DNA of 64,000 bases from Terrirubrum flagellatum (GTDB lineage: Bacteria > Pseudomonadota > Alphaproteobacteria > Rhizobiales > Beijerinckiaceae), in contig NZ_CP091853.1 of the NCBI RefSeq assembly GCF_022059845.1, positions 186,001-250,000 of the forward strand, in the 5' to 3' direction. This document shows positions 52,353-60,630 of the stretch, piece by piece (within the stretch, counting starts at the first letter, position 1; every line of letters begins with the position of its first letter). A program made the translations under genes and the position numbers. The notes beneath the pieces were generated by a model. The model searched no databases. It was given only the letters and a program-made list of their open reading frames with translations, and was not told the origin of the DNA.

Positions 52353-52868
52353 ATGGCCCAGAGTTGCGCGATCACGGCCCTCTTCCACGTCCTTGTGAAA
52401 ACCAACGACCTTCCGCTCACGCTCGCCTTCTACAAGGGCGTGCTGGGCCTGCGCGAAGCGCCGCGTCCAGCCATGGGCAACAGGGGCGCGTGGCTCGCCT
52501 GCGGCACGCCGGTCGGCGAGCAGATCATTCATATCTGGGCGGAAGGGGCCGGCATGGGCCCGACTGGCATCACGCCGCTTGGCACCGCCGCCATCGATCA
52601 TGTCTCCTTCGTCGCCGTTGGCCACGCTGAATACCGCGACCGCTTTCGTCGTTACGGTCTGCCGTGGCGCGAATTCGTCATCCCGGGCACGACGCTTTTT
52701 CAGATGTTCGTCTATGACCCGAGCGGCGTGCAGATCGAACTCACCTTCGACATGAACAACGAACCGGGCTTCGACGTGAACGTGCCGGCCGAGCATCGCT
52801 ACGCGCCGGGCGAAGTCTTCTTCGATCCTGAAACCTATCCGCCGCTCACGAAACTCATCGCCGCCTGA
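52353..52868 (+). CDS. VOC (glyoxalase-fold) protein
   Basis: A 171-residue VOC protein: LFHVLVKTNDLPLTLAFYKGVLGLRE, AIDHVSFVAVGHAEYRDRFRRYGL and VYDPSGVQIELTFD with the metal-site Glu. It is first in the sigma-54 operon and 38 bases before the binding protein of a polyamine-type importer. It is the third VOC gene in the window and not closely similar to the other two. Its reaction is unknown. Confidence 0.82.
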   Translation: MAQSCAITALFHVLVKTNDLPLTLAFYKGVLGLREAPRPAMGNRGAWLACGTPVGEQIIHIWAEGAGMGPTGITPLGTAAIDHVSFVAVGHAEYRDRFRRYGLPWREFVIPGTTLFQMFVYDPSGVQIELTFDMNNEPGFDVNVPAEHRYAPGEVFFDPETYPPLTKLIAA

Positions 52869-52906
52869 CGAGGCTACTCCGCCGCCGAGAACAGAGGGGA
52901 AAACCG

Positions 52907-54076
52907 ATGGTCGACACGTCAAAGCCTATCCATCCAAAATCCGCCGCCGCGCCCCGCCGCGGCTTGTCGCGTCGCTCCGCGCTGGCTGGCGGCGCAGCGA
53001 TCGTCGGTTGGACCAATCTGACGATCATCAACAAGGCGCGCGCCGCCGGGCCGCTGCGCATCCTGTCCTGGCCTGGTTATGACGAAAAGCCGGTGGTCGG
53101 AGAATTCGAGGAGGCCAACAAGGTCAAGGTCGAGTTCAAGAACTACATCGGCGGCGAACAGATGCTGCAATATTTCGCGCAGGCGCCGAAGGGCACCTTC
53201 GACGCGATCATCAGCGACGCTGAATACATCCAGAAATTCGTCGCACAGGGCGTTCTGGAGCCGATGAATCCGGGCGACTTCAAAAATCTCGCCGAATACC
53301 ATCCAAAATATCGCGATTTTCCATTGCTTCGCGCGCCCGAGGGCAAGACCTGGGGCATCGCGACGCGCTTTTCCTGCTATGGCATCTCCTACAACAAGAA
53401 ATACGTCTCTGAAGCTGACGTTGAAAGTTGGCATGGCCTGCTCGCGCCGAAGTTCAAGGGCAAGCTCGTGATGTTCGACTGGTATCTGCCGAACATGAGC
53501 AACGCCAGTCTCGCGGTGATGCCGAACGCTGAACGGCCTTATGACATCAGCGAAGCGCAGCTTGGCGATGTGAAGGCATGGTTGATGAAGCTGCGTCCGC
53601 AGATTCGCTCCTTCGCCGAACAGAATCAGGGCCTCGTCAGCGCTCTCGCCAACGAGGACGCCATCGCTACGCCCTATGGCGACATGGATATCGAGATGAC
53701 CGTCGCCGGCTACGACAATTTTGTCTCGACGATTCCGAAGGAAGGCTCGATCCGCTGGAGCGAAGCCGCCTGCCTCTGCAAGGATTCCGGCAACAAGGAG
53801 CTCGCGCTCAAGTGGATCGACTACATGAGCGGCGCGAAGGTGCAGTCGAACCTTGTCTACACCAAGGGATTCAAGGCGCGCGCTCCCAACATGAAGGTGG
53901 TGAATTTCTGGAACGCCGAGCAGACCAAGCTCATGAGCTACGTTCCGGACCCGAAGAATCCAGGCAAGATGCTGGTCGAGACGATGATCGAGAAAAGCTC
54001 GCCGCGCGGCCTGCCAGTGCAGCAGCCTGACTCAGCGTGGATCGCCATCTACAACGCCTTCAAGTCGCAGGCGTGA
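52907..54076 (+). CDS. Periplasmic binding protein, spermidine/putrescine (PotD/PotF) type
   Basis: A 389-residue binding protein with a long twin-arginine-type signal (PRRGLSRRSALAGGAAIVG, cut near KARAA). The mature start PLRILSWPGYDEKPVVGEFEEANKVKVEFK and GISYNKKYV belong to the PotD/PotF group. It supplies ligand to the ATPase and two permeases that follow with overlapping genes. The neighbouring enzymes suggest an N-methylated or amine-bearing small molecule such as creatinine, but this is inference. Confidence 0.88.
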   Translation: MVDTSKPIHPKSAAAPRRGLSRRSALAGGAAIVGWTNLTIINKARAAGPLRILSWPGYDEKPVVGEFEEANKVKVEFKNYIGGEQMLQYFAQAPKGTFDAIISDAEYIQKFVAQGVLEPMNPGDFKNLAEYHPKYRDFPLLRAPEGKTWGIATRFSCYGISYNKKYVSEADVESWHGLLAPKFKGKLVMFDWYLPNMSNASLAVMPNAERPYDISEAQLGDVKAWLMKLRPQIRSFAEQNQGLVSALANEDAIATPYGDMDIEMTVAGYDNFVSTIPKEGSIRWSEAACLCKDSGNKELALKWIDYMSGAKVQSNLVYTKGFKARAPNMKVVNFWNAEQTKLMSYVPDPKNPGKMLVETMIEKSSPRGLPVQQPDSAWIAIYNAFKSQA

Positions 54077-55239
54077 GCGACGGCGCGGAATTCAAGACAC
54101 GCCCGGCCCTTGCGCTCGAGTCCGTGCGCAAGGCGTTCGGTCGCCATGTGGTTCTCGAAGGCGCGAGCTTTACGGTCGCGCCGGGAGAATTCGTGGCGAT
54201 CATGGGACCTTCGGGCTGCGGGAAAACAACGCTGTTGCGCATTGTCGCCGGACTTGAGACCCCTGACGAGGGTTTCATTCGCGTCGCCGACCGCTATGTC
54301 GATGATCAGCCTATTCATGCGCGCGGCGTGCGGCTGGTCTGGCAAAATTACGCCCTGTTTCCGCATCTGGATGTTCGACGCAACATCGCTTTCGGCCTGA
54401 CGTTGCGTCGACACGACAAGGCTGCGGTGAAGGCGAAGGTCGACGAAGTGGCGGCGCTCGTCGACGTTTCCGATCTTCTGTCGCGCCGCATCGATGCGCT
54501 CAGCGGCGGCCAGAAGCAACGCGTCGCCATCGCGCGGGCGCTCGCTACCGATCCCGAGATATTGCTGCTCGACGAGCCGCTCAGCGCGCTCGATGCGCAT
54601 CTGCGGTCGCGCGTGCAGAGCGAATTGAAGCGCTTGCAGCGCCGCCTCGGCATTTCCTTTCTTTATGTGACGCATAACCAGAGCGAGGCCTTCTCGATGG
54701 CCGATCGCGTCGTCGTGATGAATCGCGGCCGCGTTGAACAGATCGGCGCGCCGCAGGATATATTCATGGCGCCGCAAACGAGGTTCGTGGCCGAATTCGT
54801 CGGTATGAACAATGTTGTCGATGGCGTTTGTCGCGGTGTCGAGAACGGGCTCGCGATCATCGAAGCCGGTTGCGGCCGCGTTCTGGCGGCGCTGCCGCCG
54901 GGCGTCGCGGCGCCAACAGCAGGCGCGCCCGCAACGCTTGTCGTTCAGGCCGGAAAAATCCGTCGCCGGTCATCAGGAGGCGTGCGCGAGAACCGCATCG
55001 CGGCGACCCTGAAGGAGCGAGAATTCGTCGGCTCGCAAGTTGTCTACACGCTCGCCGCCGCGGACGACGGCGAATGGCGCGTCGTCGTGCAGGAGCCGTT
55101 TGGCGCGCTGGAGGCTCCCGTTGAGTCCGTCGTCGATCTTTGGTTCGCGCCGGAAGACGCCTACATCCTGCCAGACCCGACCTCGGCGCCCCACGCTGCC
55201 GGCGAAGCCGTGATCGCCGCGCCGGATCTCGCCGCATGA
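54073..55239 (+). CDS. ABC importer ATPase, PotA-like
   Basis: A 388-residue ATPase with Walker A GPSGCGKTTL, Q-loop WQNYALFPH, signature LSGGQKQRVAIARAL, Walker B ILLLDEPLSALD and H-loop VTHNQSEAF, plus C-terminal TOBE domain (about 275-370). The GTG start at 54073 overlaps the binding-protein TGA (GTGA). It is coupled to the two permease genes. Confidence 0.9.
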   Translation: MSDGAEFKTRPALALESVRKAFGRHVVLEGASFTVAPGEFVAIMGPSGCGKTTLLRIVAGLETPDEGFIRVADRYVDDQPIHARGVRLVWQNYALFPHLDVRRNIAFGLTLRRHDKAAVKAKVDEVAALVDVSDLLSRRIDALSGGQKQRVAIARALATDPEILLLDEPLSALDAHLRSRVQSELKRLQRRLGISFLYVTHNQSEAFSMADRVVVMNRGRVEQIGAPQDIFMAPQTRFVAEFVGMNNVVDGVCRGVENGLAIIEAGCGRVLAALPPGVAAPTAGAPATLVVQAGKIRRRSSGGVRENRIAATLKEREFVGSQVVYTLAAADDGEWRVVVQEPFGALEAPVESVVDLWFAPEDAYILPDPTSAPHAAGEAVIAAPDLAA

Positions 55240-56171
55240 GCGCCGTAGCGCTTGGCGCCGCTGCGCCGCCTGCCGGCCGTCGCCGCAGCGGCGGAGGGCT
55301 GGTGTATATTGTCGCGATTGGCCTGCCGGCCGCCTTCTTCGTCGCGTTCTTTCTCGGCCCGCTTCTCTATCTCGTGCTGCTCGGTTTCTGGCGGGTCGAG
55401 AATTTTTCGATCGTGACGAGTTTCAGCTTCGGCAATTATCGCGACATCGCCGCCAATTTCTGGCGCGGCTCCAGCTACGGCCTCGCCATCGCCCAGACGC
55501 TTTATGTCGCCGCGACCACGGCGATCCTGGCGGTGGCGCTGACCTATCCGATGGCGCTCGCCATCGTCTTCTCCGTGCCGGAGCGCTGGCAGCGACTCGT
55601 CATCCTGCTTTCGGTCGCGCCGTTCTGGACGAGTTACATCCTGCGCGTCTACGCGTGGCAGGTGCTTCTCGCCCGGCGCGGCGTCGTCAACGGCGCGCTT
55701 GCTTATATCGGCCTCGGCGACTGGCAGGTGAACATTCTCTACACGCAGATAGCGACGCGCATCGGTCTCTTGCATTTTCTCGCGCCAATTCTCGTCATCA
55801 TCCTCTATGTGTCGATCCGCAATGTCGATCCGACATTGATTGAAGCCTCGCGCCAAATTGGGGCGACGCGCATACAGACGCTAGGCCGCGTCATCCTGCC
55901 GATGACACGAACGGGCGTCATTCTAAGCCTCTCCTTTGCAGCGTTGGTGGCCTGCGGCGACGTGCTGTCGGGCTCCATTCTCGGCGGCGGCGCTGGCGAT
56001 TCAGCGCTTGGCAAGGCGCCGCTCTTCGCCAACATGATTGTACGCGCCTATGCGAGTTCGACCAACCTGCCGCATACGGCAGCGCTCGCTATCGTGCTCA
56101 TTCTGGTGATGATCGCTCTACTTCTCATTGGCTTTGCCGCGTCCGAGCGCACGAAGATCGTGACGAAATGA
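55236..56171 (+). CDS. ABC permease, PotB-like
   Basis: A 311-residue permease with about six membrane helices. The EAA loop is LIEASRQIGATRIQTLGRVILPMTRTG. The ATG at 55236 overlaps the ATPase stop (ATGA). It pairs with the PotC-like permease; unlike the importer at 9243-10997 the two permeases are separate proteins here. Confidence 0.9.
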   Translation: MSAVALGAAAPPAGRRRSGGGLVYIVAIGLPAAFFVAFFLGPLLYLVLLGFWRVENFSIVTSFSFGNYRDIAANFWRGSSYGLAIAQTLYVAATTAILAVALTYPMALAIVFSVPERWQRLVILLSVAPFWTSYILRVYAWQVLLARRGVVNGALAYIGLGDWQVNILYTQIATRIGLLHFLAPILVIILYVSIRNVDPTLIEASRQIGATRIQTLGRVILPMTRTGVILSLSFAALVACGDVLSGSILGGGAGDSALGKAPLFANMIVRAYASSTNLPHTAALAIVLILVMIALLLIGFAASERTKIVTK

Positions 56172-56989
56172 GTGTCAAGTCTGGAAGCCGCTTGCCGGCG
56201 CTCGGCCGCGCCTATCTCGCGTTCTGCTTCGTCTTCCTGCTCTTGCCTATCGCAACGCTGATCGTCTTCTCCTTTCAGCGCAATCAGTACGCGTCGATAC
56301 CCGGCCAGGGCTGGAGCCTACGCTGGTATCAAAAGCTTTTCTCTGATGGTTCGCTGCTGGATGCCCTGCAGGCCAGCCTCGTCGTCTCACCACTCGCCGC
56401 AACCGGCGCGTGCGTTGTCGGCTTTTTCGCGGCGTACGCCATCCATCGCTACCGCTTCCGCGGCCGTGTGGCGCTTATGCTGCTGATCATGACGCCAATG
56501 CTGATTCCCGCGCTGATCCTTGGCATCGGATTTCTTGGACTCCTCTCCCGTTTCGGTCTTCAGGGCGAACTCTACAGCGTTATCCTCTCGCATATCGTGC
56601 TGGTCACCGCGCCCGCGATGGCGCTGATCCAGCTCAGGCTGTCACAGATGCCGGAGTCACTGGAGGAGGCCGCGCGTAACCTCGGCGCGACGGAATGGCA
56701 GAGCCTGACGCGAATCGTGCTGCCGTGGGCGCTGCCGGGAATCGCCGGCGGGTGGATTCTCGCTTTTACCTTCTCGTTCGATGAGTTCGTCATCGCCTGG
56801 TTCGTTTGCGGCTTCCATCCGACGCTGCCGGTGGCGATCTACGCCTATATCGTCGGGTCGGCCGATCCATCGCTCAATGCAATGGCGGCGATCATTTTCC
56901 TTCTGTCCTGCGTTATGCTTCTGTGCGCGGAACTGATCCTTGCGCCGTTCCTCGCGGATCGTCGCGTCGAGGCGCCGGCGGTCGCATGA
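56168..56989 (+). CDS. ABC permease, PotC-like
   Basis: A 273-residue permease with SLRWYQKLFSDG, the EAA loop SLEEAARNLGATEWQSLTRIVLPWALPG and FSFDEFVIAWFVCG, all PotC/PotI features. It overlaps the PotB-like gene (ATGA). The XRE-cupin regulator gene starts 18 bases later. Confidence 0.9.
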   Translation: MSVKSGSRLPALGRAYLAFCFVFLLLPIATLIVFSFQRNQYASIPGQGWSLRWYQKLFSDGSLLDALQASLVVSPLAATGACVVGFFAAYAIHRYRFRGRVALMLLIMTPMLIPALILGIGFLGLLSRFGLQGELYSVILSHIVLVTAPAMALIQLRLSQMPESLEEAARNLGATEWQSLTRIVLPWALPGIAGGWILAFTFSFDEFVIAWFVCGFHPTLPVAIYAYIVGSADPSLNAMAAIIFLLSCVMLLCAELILAPFLADRRVEAPAVA

Positions 56990-57007
56990 AACGCGCAGGC
57001 TCAAGGA

Positions 57008-57661
57008 ATGGGAGCGATTGTGAAGAGCGACGAAGCGACTTTGCGGGGCCCCGACGTCGCCGGCGTCTCCAACGCGCCGGCGACGCGCGAACGGACGCTG
57101 GAAGCAATCATTGGCATGAAAATCCGCTCGCTTCGCCTTGCGCAGCAGCTCACGGCGGCGGAGCTTGCGGTCCGCTCCGGCCTTTCCGGAAGCATGCTGT
57201 CGAAGATCGAAAATGGCGCGATCTCGGCGTCGCTTGCGACGCTGCAGGCGATTGCGGAAGCGCTGAATACGCCGATCGCCAGTTTTTTCCACGGGGCCGA
57301 AGAGCGGCGCGACTGTTCCTACGTTCCGGCCGGGCAGGGCGTGAAGATAGAACGCCGCGGCACCAAGGTTGGCCACCATTACGAACTGCTCGGCCATCTT
57401 CTTGCACCCGAATTCGAATTCGAACCTTATCTCATCACGCTTTCAGACGGGGCGCAGGCCTATACCGGATTTCAGCATCAGGGGCTCGAATTCATCTACA
57501 TGCTGACGGGCCGCGTGACCTATCGCCATGGCGACGCGACCTATCCGTTGGCGCCCGGAGATTCTCTCTTCTTCGATGCGGGCGCGCCGCACGGGCCGGA
57601 ACGGCTCGACGAAACTCCGATGACGTATCTGTCCATCATTGTCTGGCCGCGTCAGCGCTGA
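57008..57661 (+). CDS. XRE-cupin transcriptional regulator
   Basis: A 217-residue regulator. A Cro/CI-type HTH (residues about 33-88: IGMKIRSLRLAQQLTAAELAVRSGLSGSMLSKIENG) is joined to a C-terminal cupin_2 domain (about 140-210: GLEFIYMLTGRVTYRHGDATYPLAPGDSLFFDAGAPHGPE). This class (PuuR-like) typically senses polyamines or glutamyl-amine intermediates and controls GS-like ligase and amine genes, in line with the neighbours on both sides. Confidence 0.9.
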   Translation: MGAIVKSDEATLRGPDVAGVSNAPATRERTLEAIIGMKIRSLRLAQQLTAAELAVRSGLSGSMLSKIENGAISASLATLQAIAEALNTPIASFFHGAEERRDCSYVPAGQGVKIERRGTKVGHHYELLGHLLAPEFEFEPYLITLSDGAQAYTGFQHQGLEFIYMLTGRVTYRHGDATYPLAPGDSLFFDAGAPHGPERLDETPMTYLSIIVWPRQR

Positions 57662-57714
57662 CCGCCAGCGCCGCTGTCCAGCGTCATTCCGCGACGGCGG
57701 AGCGGTAGACGGGC

Positions 57715-58605
57715 GTGTGCGGCATTGTCGGCCTTTTCCTCAAGGATCCCGCGCTTGAGCCACAGCTCGGCGCGCTGATCGCGCCGATGCTTGCCTCCAT
57801 GTCCGATCGTGGGCCGGACTCGGCGGGTTTCGCGATCTATGGCGCGGCGCGGGAAAGCGAAACGAAGCTCACCGTGCAGTCGAAAACGCCGGACGAATCC
57901 TTCGGCGCTCTGCAACGGGGCATCGTCGAAGCCGGCCTTGAGGCGCGCATCGAACGCCGCGAAACGCATGCAGTGGTGTATGCGCCCGCTGCGGCGCAAG
58001 CGGCGCTGGCGGCGCTGATCGCCGCAGCGCCCGAACTGCGCGTCATGGCTTCGGGCGAAGCTATCGAAATCTACAAAGAGGTTGGATCGCCCCGAGACGT
58101 TGCACAGCGCTTCGACCTCGCGGGCATGGCAGGGACGCATGCCATCGGCCACACCCGCATGGCGACTGAATCCGCCGTGACGATCCTCGGCGCGCATCCA
58201 TTCTCGACAGGCCCGGATCAATGTCTCGTCCATAACGGCTCGCTGTCCAACCATAACGACTTGCGCCGCGCGCTGCGCCGCGAAGGGCTGCGTTTCGAAA
58301 CCGAAAACGATACCGAGGTCGCCGCCGCCTATCTCACGCAGCGCATGGCGCAGGGGCGCGGCCTTGCCGACGCGCTGCAGGACGGGCTGGCTGATCTCGA
58401 CGGCTTCTACACTTTCGTTGTCGGCGCGCGGAGGGGTTTCGCCGTTCTACGCGACCGGATCGCCTGCAAGCCCGCCATCCTCGCCGAGACCGACCGCTAT
58501 GTCGCTTTCGGCTCCGAATACCGGGCGCTCGTCGACCTGCCGGGCATCGAAGCTGCGCGCGTCTGGGAGCCCGAGCCCGCCACCGTCTATGCGTGGGAGC
58601 ATTGA
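57715..58605 (+). CDS. mgsA: N-methylglutamate synthase subunit A-like class II glutaminase (GlxB/MgsA)
   Basis: A 296-residue Ntn-type glutamine amidotransferase. It starts GTG at 57715, so that Cys2 (MCGIVGLFL) becomes the N-terminal nucleophile after Met removal. HTRMATESAVTILGAHPFS and VHNGSLSNHNDLR are the class II glutaminase signature. With the next two genes it equals glutamate synthase split in three, as in MgsABC, which makes N-methylglutamate from gamma-glutamylmethylamide and 2-oxoglutarate, or GlxBCD of rhizobia. Confidence 0.85.
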   Translation: MCGIVGLFLKDPALEPQLGALIAPMLASMSDRGPDSAGFAIYGAARESETKLTVQSKTPDESFGALQRGIVEAGLEARIERRETHAVVYAPAAAQAALAALIAAAPELRVMASGEAIEIYKEVGSPRDVAQRFDLAGMAGTHAIGHTRMATESAVTILGAHPFSTGPDQCLVHNGSLSNHNDLRRALRREGLRFETENDTEVAAAYLTQRMAQGRGLADALQDGLADLDGFYTFVVGARRGFAVLRDRIACKPAILAETDRYVAFGSEYRALVDLPGIEAARVWEPEPATVYAWEH

Positions 58606-58608
58606 ACG

Positions 58609-59295
58609 TTGCGGACGTTCGATCTTTCGACGACTTCGCTGCGCGATCTCAACCGGGCGCTGCACGCGGTCGAGGCGGGTGCCAACGATCTCGACTTTGA
58701 AATCCTCAATCCTCGCGGCGCGCACGCTGTCGCAGTCGGTCTTGATGCGCCGCTCCGCGTCGTCGCGCGCGGCAGCGTCGGCTACTATTGCGCCGGCATG
58801 AACGCGCGGGCGACCGTTATCGTGCATGGCTCTGCCGGTCCGGGCGTCGCCGAGAACATCATGTCCGGCGAAGTCATCGTCAAAGGCGACGCCAGCCAGT
58901 ACGCCGGCGCGACCGGGCGCGGCGGGCTGTTGGTGATCGAGGGCAACGCGTCCTCGCGCTGCGGCATTTCAATGAAGGGCGTCGACATCGTTGTGCGCGG
59001 CCGGGTTGGGCACATGTCAGCCTTCATGGCGCAGTCCGGCAACCTTGTCATATGCGGCGACGCCGGCGACGCGCTCGGCGATTCGATCTACGAGGCGAAG
59101 CTCTTCGTGCGCGGCGCGGTGAAAAGTCTCGGCGCCGATTGCATCGAGAAAGAGATGCGTCCCGAACATCGCGCGACGCTTGCGGGTCTTCTTGCCCGCG
59201 CTGGCTTCGATGACGTGGATCCCGACGAATTCCGCCGCTTCGGTTCGGCGCGCAAACTTTACCATTTTCACATCGACAATGCAGAGACCTATTGA
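58609..59295 (+). CDS. mgsB: N-methylglutamate synthase subunit B-like (GltB C-domain; GlxC/MgsB)
   Basis: A 228-residue protein made of the right-handed beta-helix (GXGXG) domain of the glutamate synthase large subunit: GSVGYYCAGMNARATVIVHGSAGPGVAENIMSG, then repeats such as GATGRGGLLVIEGNASSRCGISMKG. It links the glutaminase and FMN subunits in the complex. The start is TTG at 58609, 3 bases after the previous stop; the end overlaps the next gene by one base. Confidence 0.85.
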   Translation: MRTFDLSTTSLRDLNRALHAVEAGANDLDFEILNPRGAHAVAVGLDAPLRVVARGSVGYYCAGMNARATVIVHGSAGPGVAENIMSGEVIVKGDASQYAGATGRGGLLVIEGNASSRCGISMKGVDIVVRGRVGHMSAFMAQSGNLVICGDAGDALGDSIYEAKLFVRGAVKSLGADCIEKEMRPEHRATLAGLLARAGFDDVDPDEFRRFGSARKLYHFHIDNAETY

Positions 59296-60611
59296 TGGCG
59301 CCGCGCACAACGCCGCGCCCGTCGGCGACGTTTGACGATTACACGCTCTCGGAGATTCGCCGCGCAGCCGCGACCGGCGTCTATGATATTCGCGGCGCCG
59401 GCGCCAAGCGCAAGCTTCCGCATTTCGACGATCTTCTGTTTCTCGGCGCTTCCATCTCACGCTATCCGCTCGAAGGCTATCGAGAAGCCTGCGGAACCGA
59501 CGTGACGCTGGGCGCGCGCCACGCGCTCAAACCACTGCGTCTGAAAATACCAATCACTATCGCCGGTATGAGCTTCGGCTCGTTATCCGCCAACGCGAAG
59601 GAGGCGCTCGGGCGCGGGGCGACGATCGTCGGAACCTCGACGACAACGGGCGACGGCGGCATGACTCCGGAAGAGCGTACGGCTTCAGAAATTCTCGTCT
59701 GTCAGTATCTGCCGTCGCGCTATGGCATGAATCCTTCCGACCTGCGCAAGGCGGACGCCATTGAAATCGTGGTCGGGCAAGGCGCCAAACCCGGCGGCGG
59801 CGGCATGCTGCTTGGTCAAAAGATCACCGGGCGCGTCGCGGCGATGCGAGATCTGCCAGTTGGCGTCGATCAACGCTCCGCCGCCCGCCATCCCGACTGG
59901 ACCGGTCCAGACGATCTTGAAATCAAGATTCTCGAACTGCGTGAGATCACGGACTGGGAAAAGCCGATCTTTGTGAAGGTTGGCGCCTCGCGCCCCTATT
60001 ACGATGTCGCGCTTGCCGTGAAGGCCGGAGCCGACGTCGTCGTCGTCGACGGCATGCAGGGCGGCACCGCGGCGACGCAGGAAGTATTCATCGAGCATGT
60101 CGGCATTCCAACGCTCGCCGCCGTCCGGCAGGCCGCGCAAGCGCTGGACGATCTCGGCATGCGCGGAATCGTGCAACTGATTATATCCGGCGGCGTCCGC
60201 AGCGGCGCTGATGTCGCCAAGGCGCTGGCGCTCGGCGCTGACGCGGTGTCGATCGGCACGGCTGCGCTGGTAGCATTGGGCGATAACGATCCCGTCTACT
60301 CCGCCGACTATGCGGCGCTGGGAACAGCGCCCGGCGCCTATGACGACTGGCATGAGGGCCGTGATCCTGCTGGCGTGACGACGCAGGATCCGATCCTTGC
60401 GGCGCGGCTCGATCCGGTCGCCGGCGGCCGCCGTCTCGCGAATTTCCTCAAGGTGATGACGCTCGAAGCGCAGACGATCGCGCGCGCCTGCGGCAAGTCG
60501 CATGTCCGGCACCTCGAGCCTGAAGATCTCTGTGCGCTCACGATCGAGGCGGCGGCGATGGCGCGCGTGCCGCTTGCCGGCACTAACTGGATTCCGGGAT
60601 CGGGGCGATGA
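59295..60611 (+). CDS. mgsC: N-methylglutamate synthase subunit C-like FMN protein (GlxD/MgsC)
   Basis: A 438-residue FMN-binding glutamate synthase domain. IPITIAGMSFGSLSANAKEALGRGA, STTTGDGGMTPEER, GQGAKPGGGGMLLGQKI, ADVVVVDGMQGGTAATQEVF and IISGGVRSGADVAKALALGADAVSIGTAAL are the glutamate synthase FMN-site blocks. It catalyses the reductive transfer to 2-oxoglutarate in the three-subunit enzyme. The ATG at 59295 overlaps the mgsB-like stop (TGATG). Confidence 0.88.
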   Translation: MAPRTTPRPSATFDDYTLSEIRRAAATGVYDIRGAGAKRKLPHFDDLLFLGASISRYPLEGYREACGTDVTLGARHALKPLRLKIPITIAGMSFGSLSANAKEALGRGATIVGTSTTTGDGGMTPEERTASEILVCQYLPSRYGMNPSDLRKADAIEIVVGQGAKPGGGGMLLGQKITGRVAAMRDLPVGVDQRSAARHPDWTGPDDLEIKILELREITDWEKPIFVKVGASRPYYDVALAVKAGADVVVVDGMQGGTAATQEVFIEHVGIPTLAAVRQAAQALDDLGMRGIVQLIISGGVRSGADVAKALALGADAVSIGTAALVALGDNDPVYSADYAALGTAPGAYDDWHEGRDPAGVTTQDPILAARLDPVAGGRRLANFLKVMTLEAQTIARACGKSHVRHLEPEDLCALTIEAAAMARVPLAGTNWIPGSGR

Positions 60612-60630
60612 CGCGGGGCGAGGAGGGAAT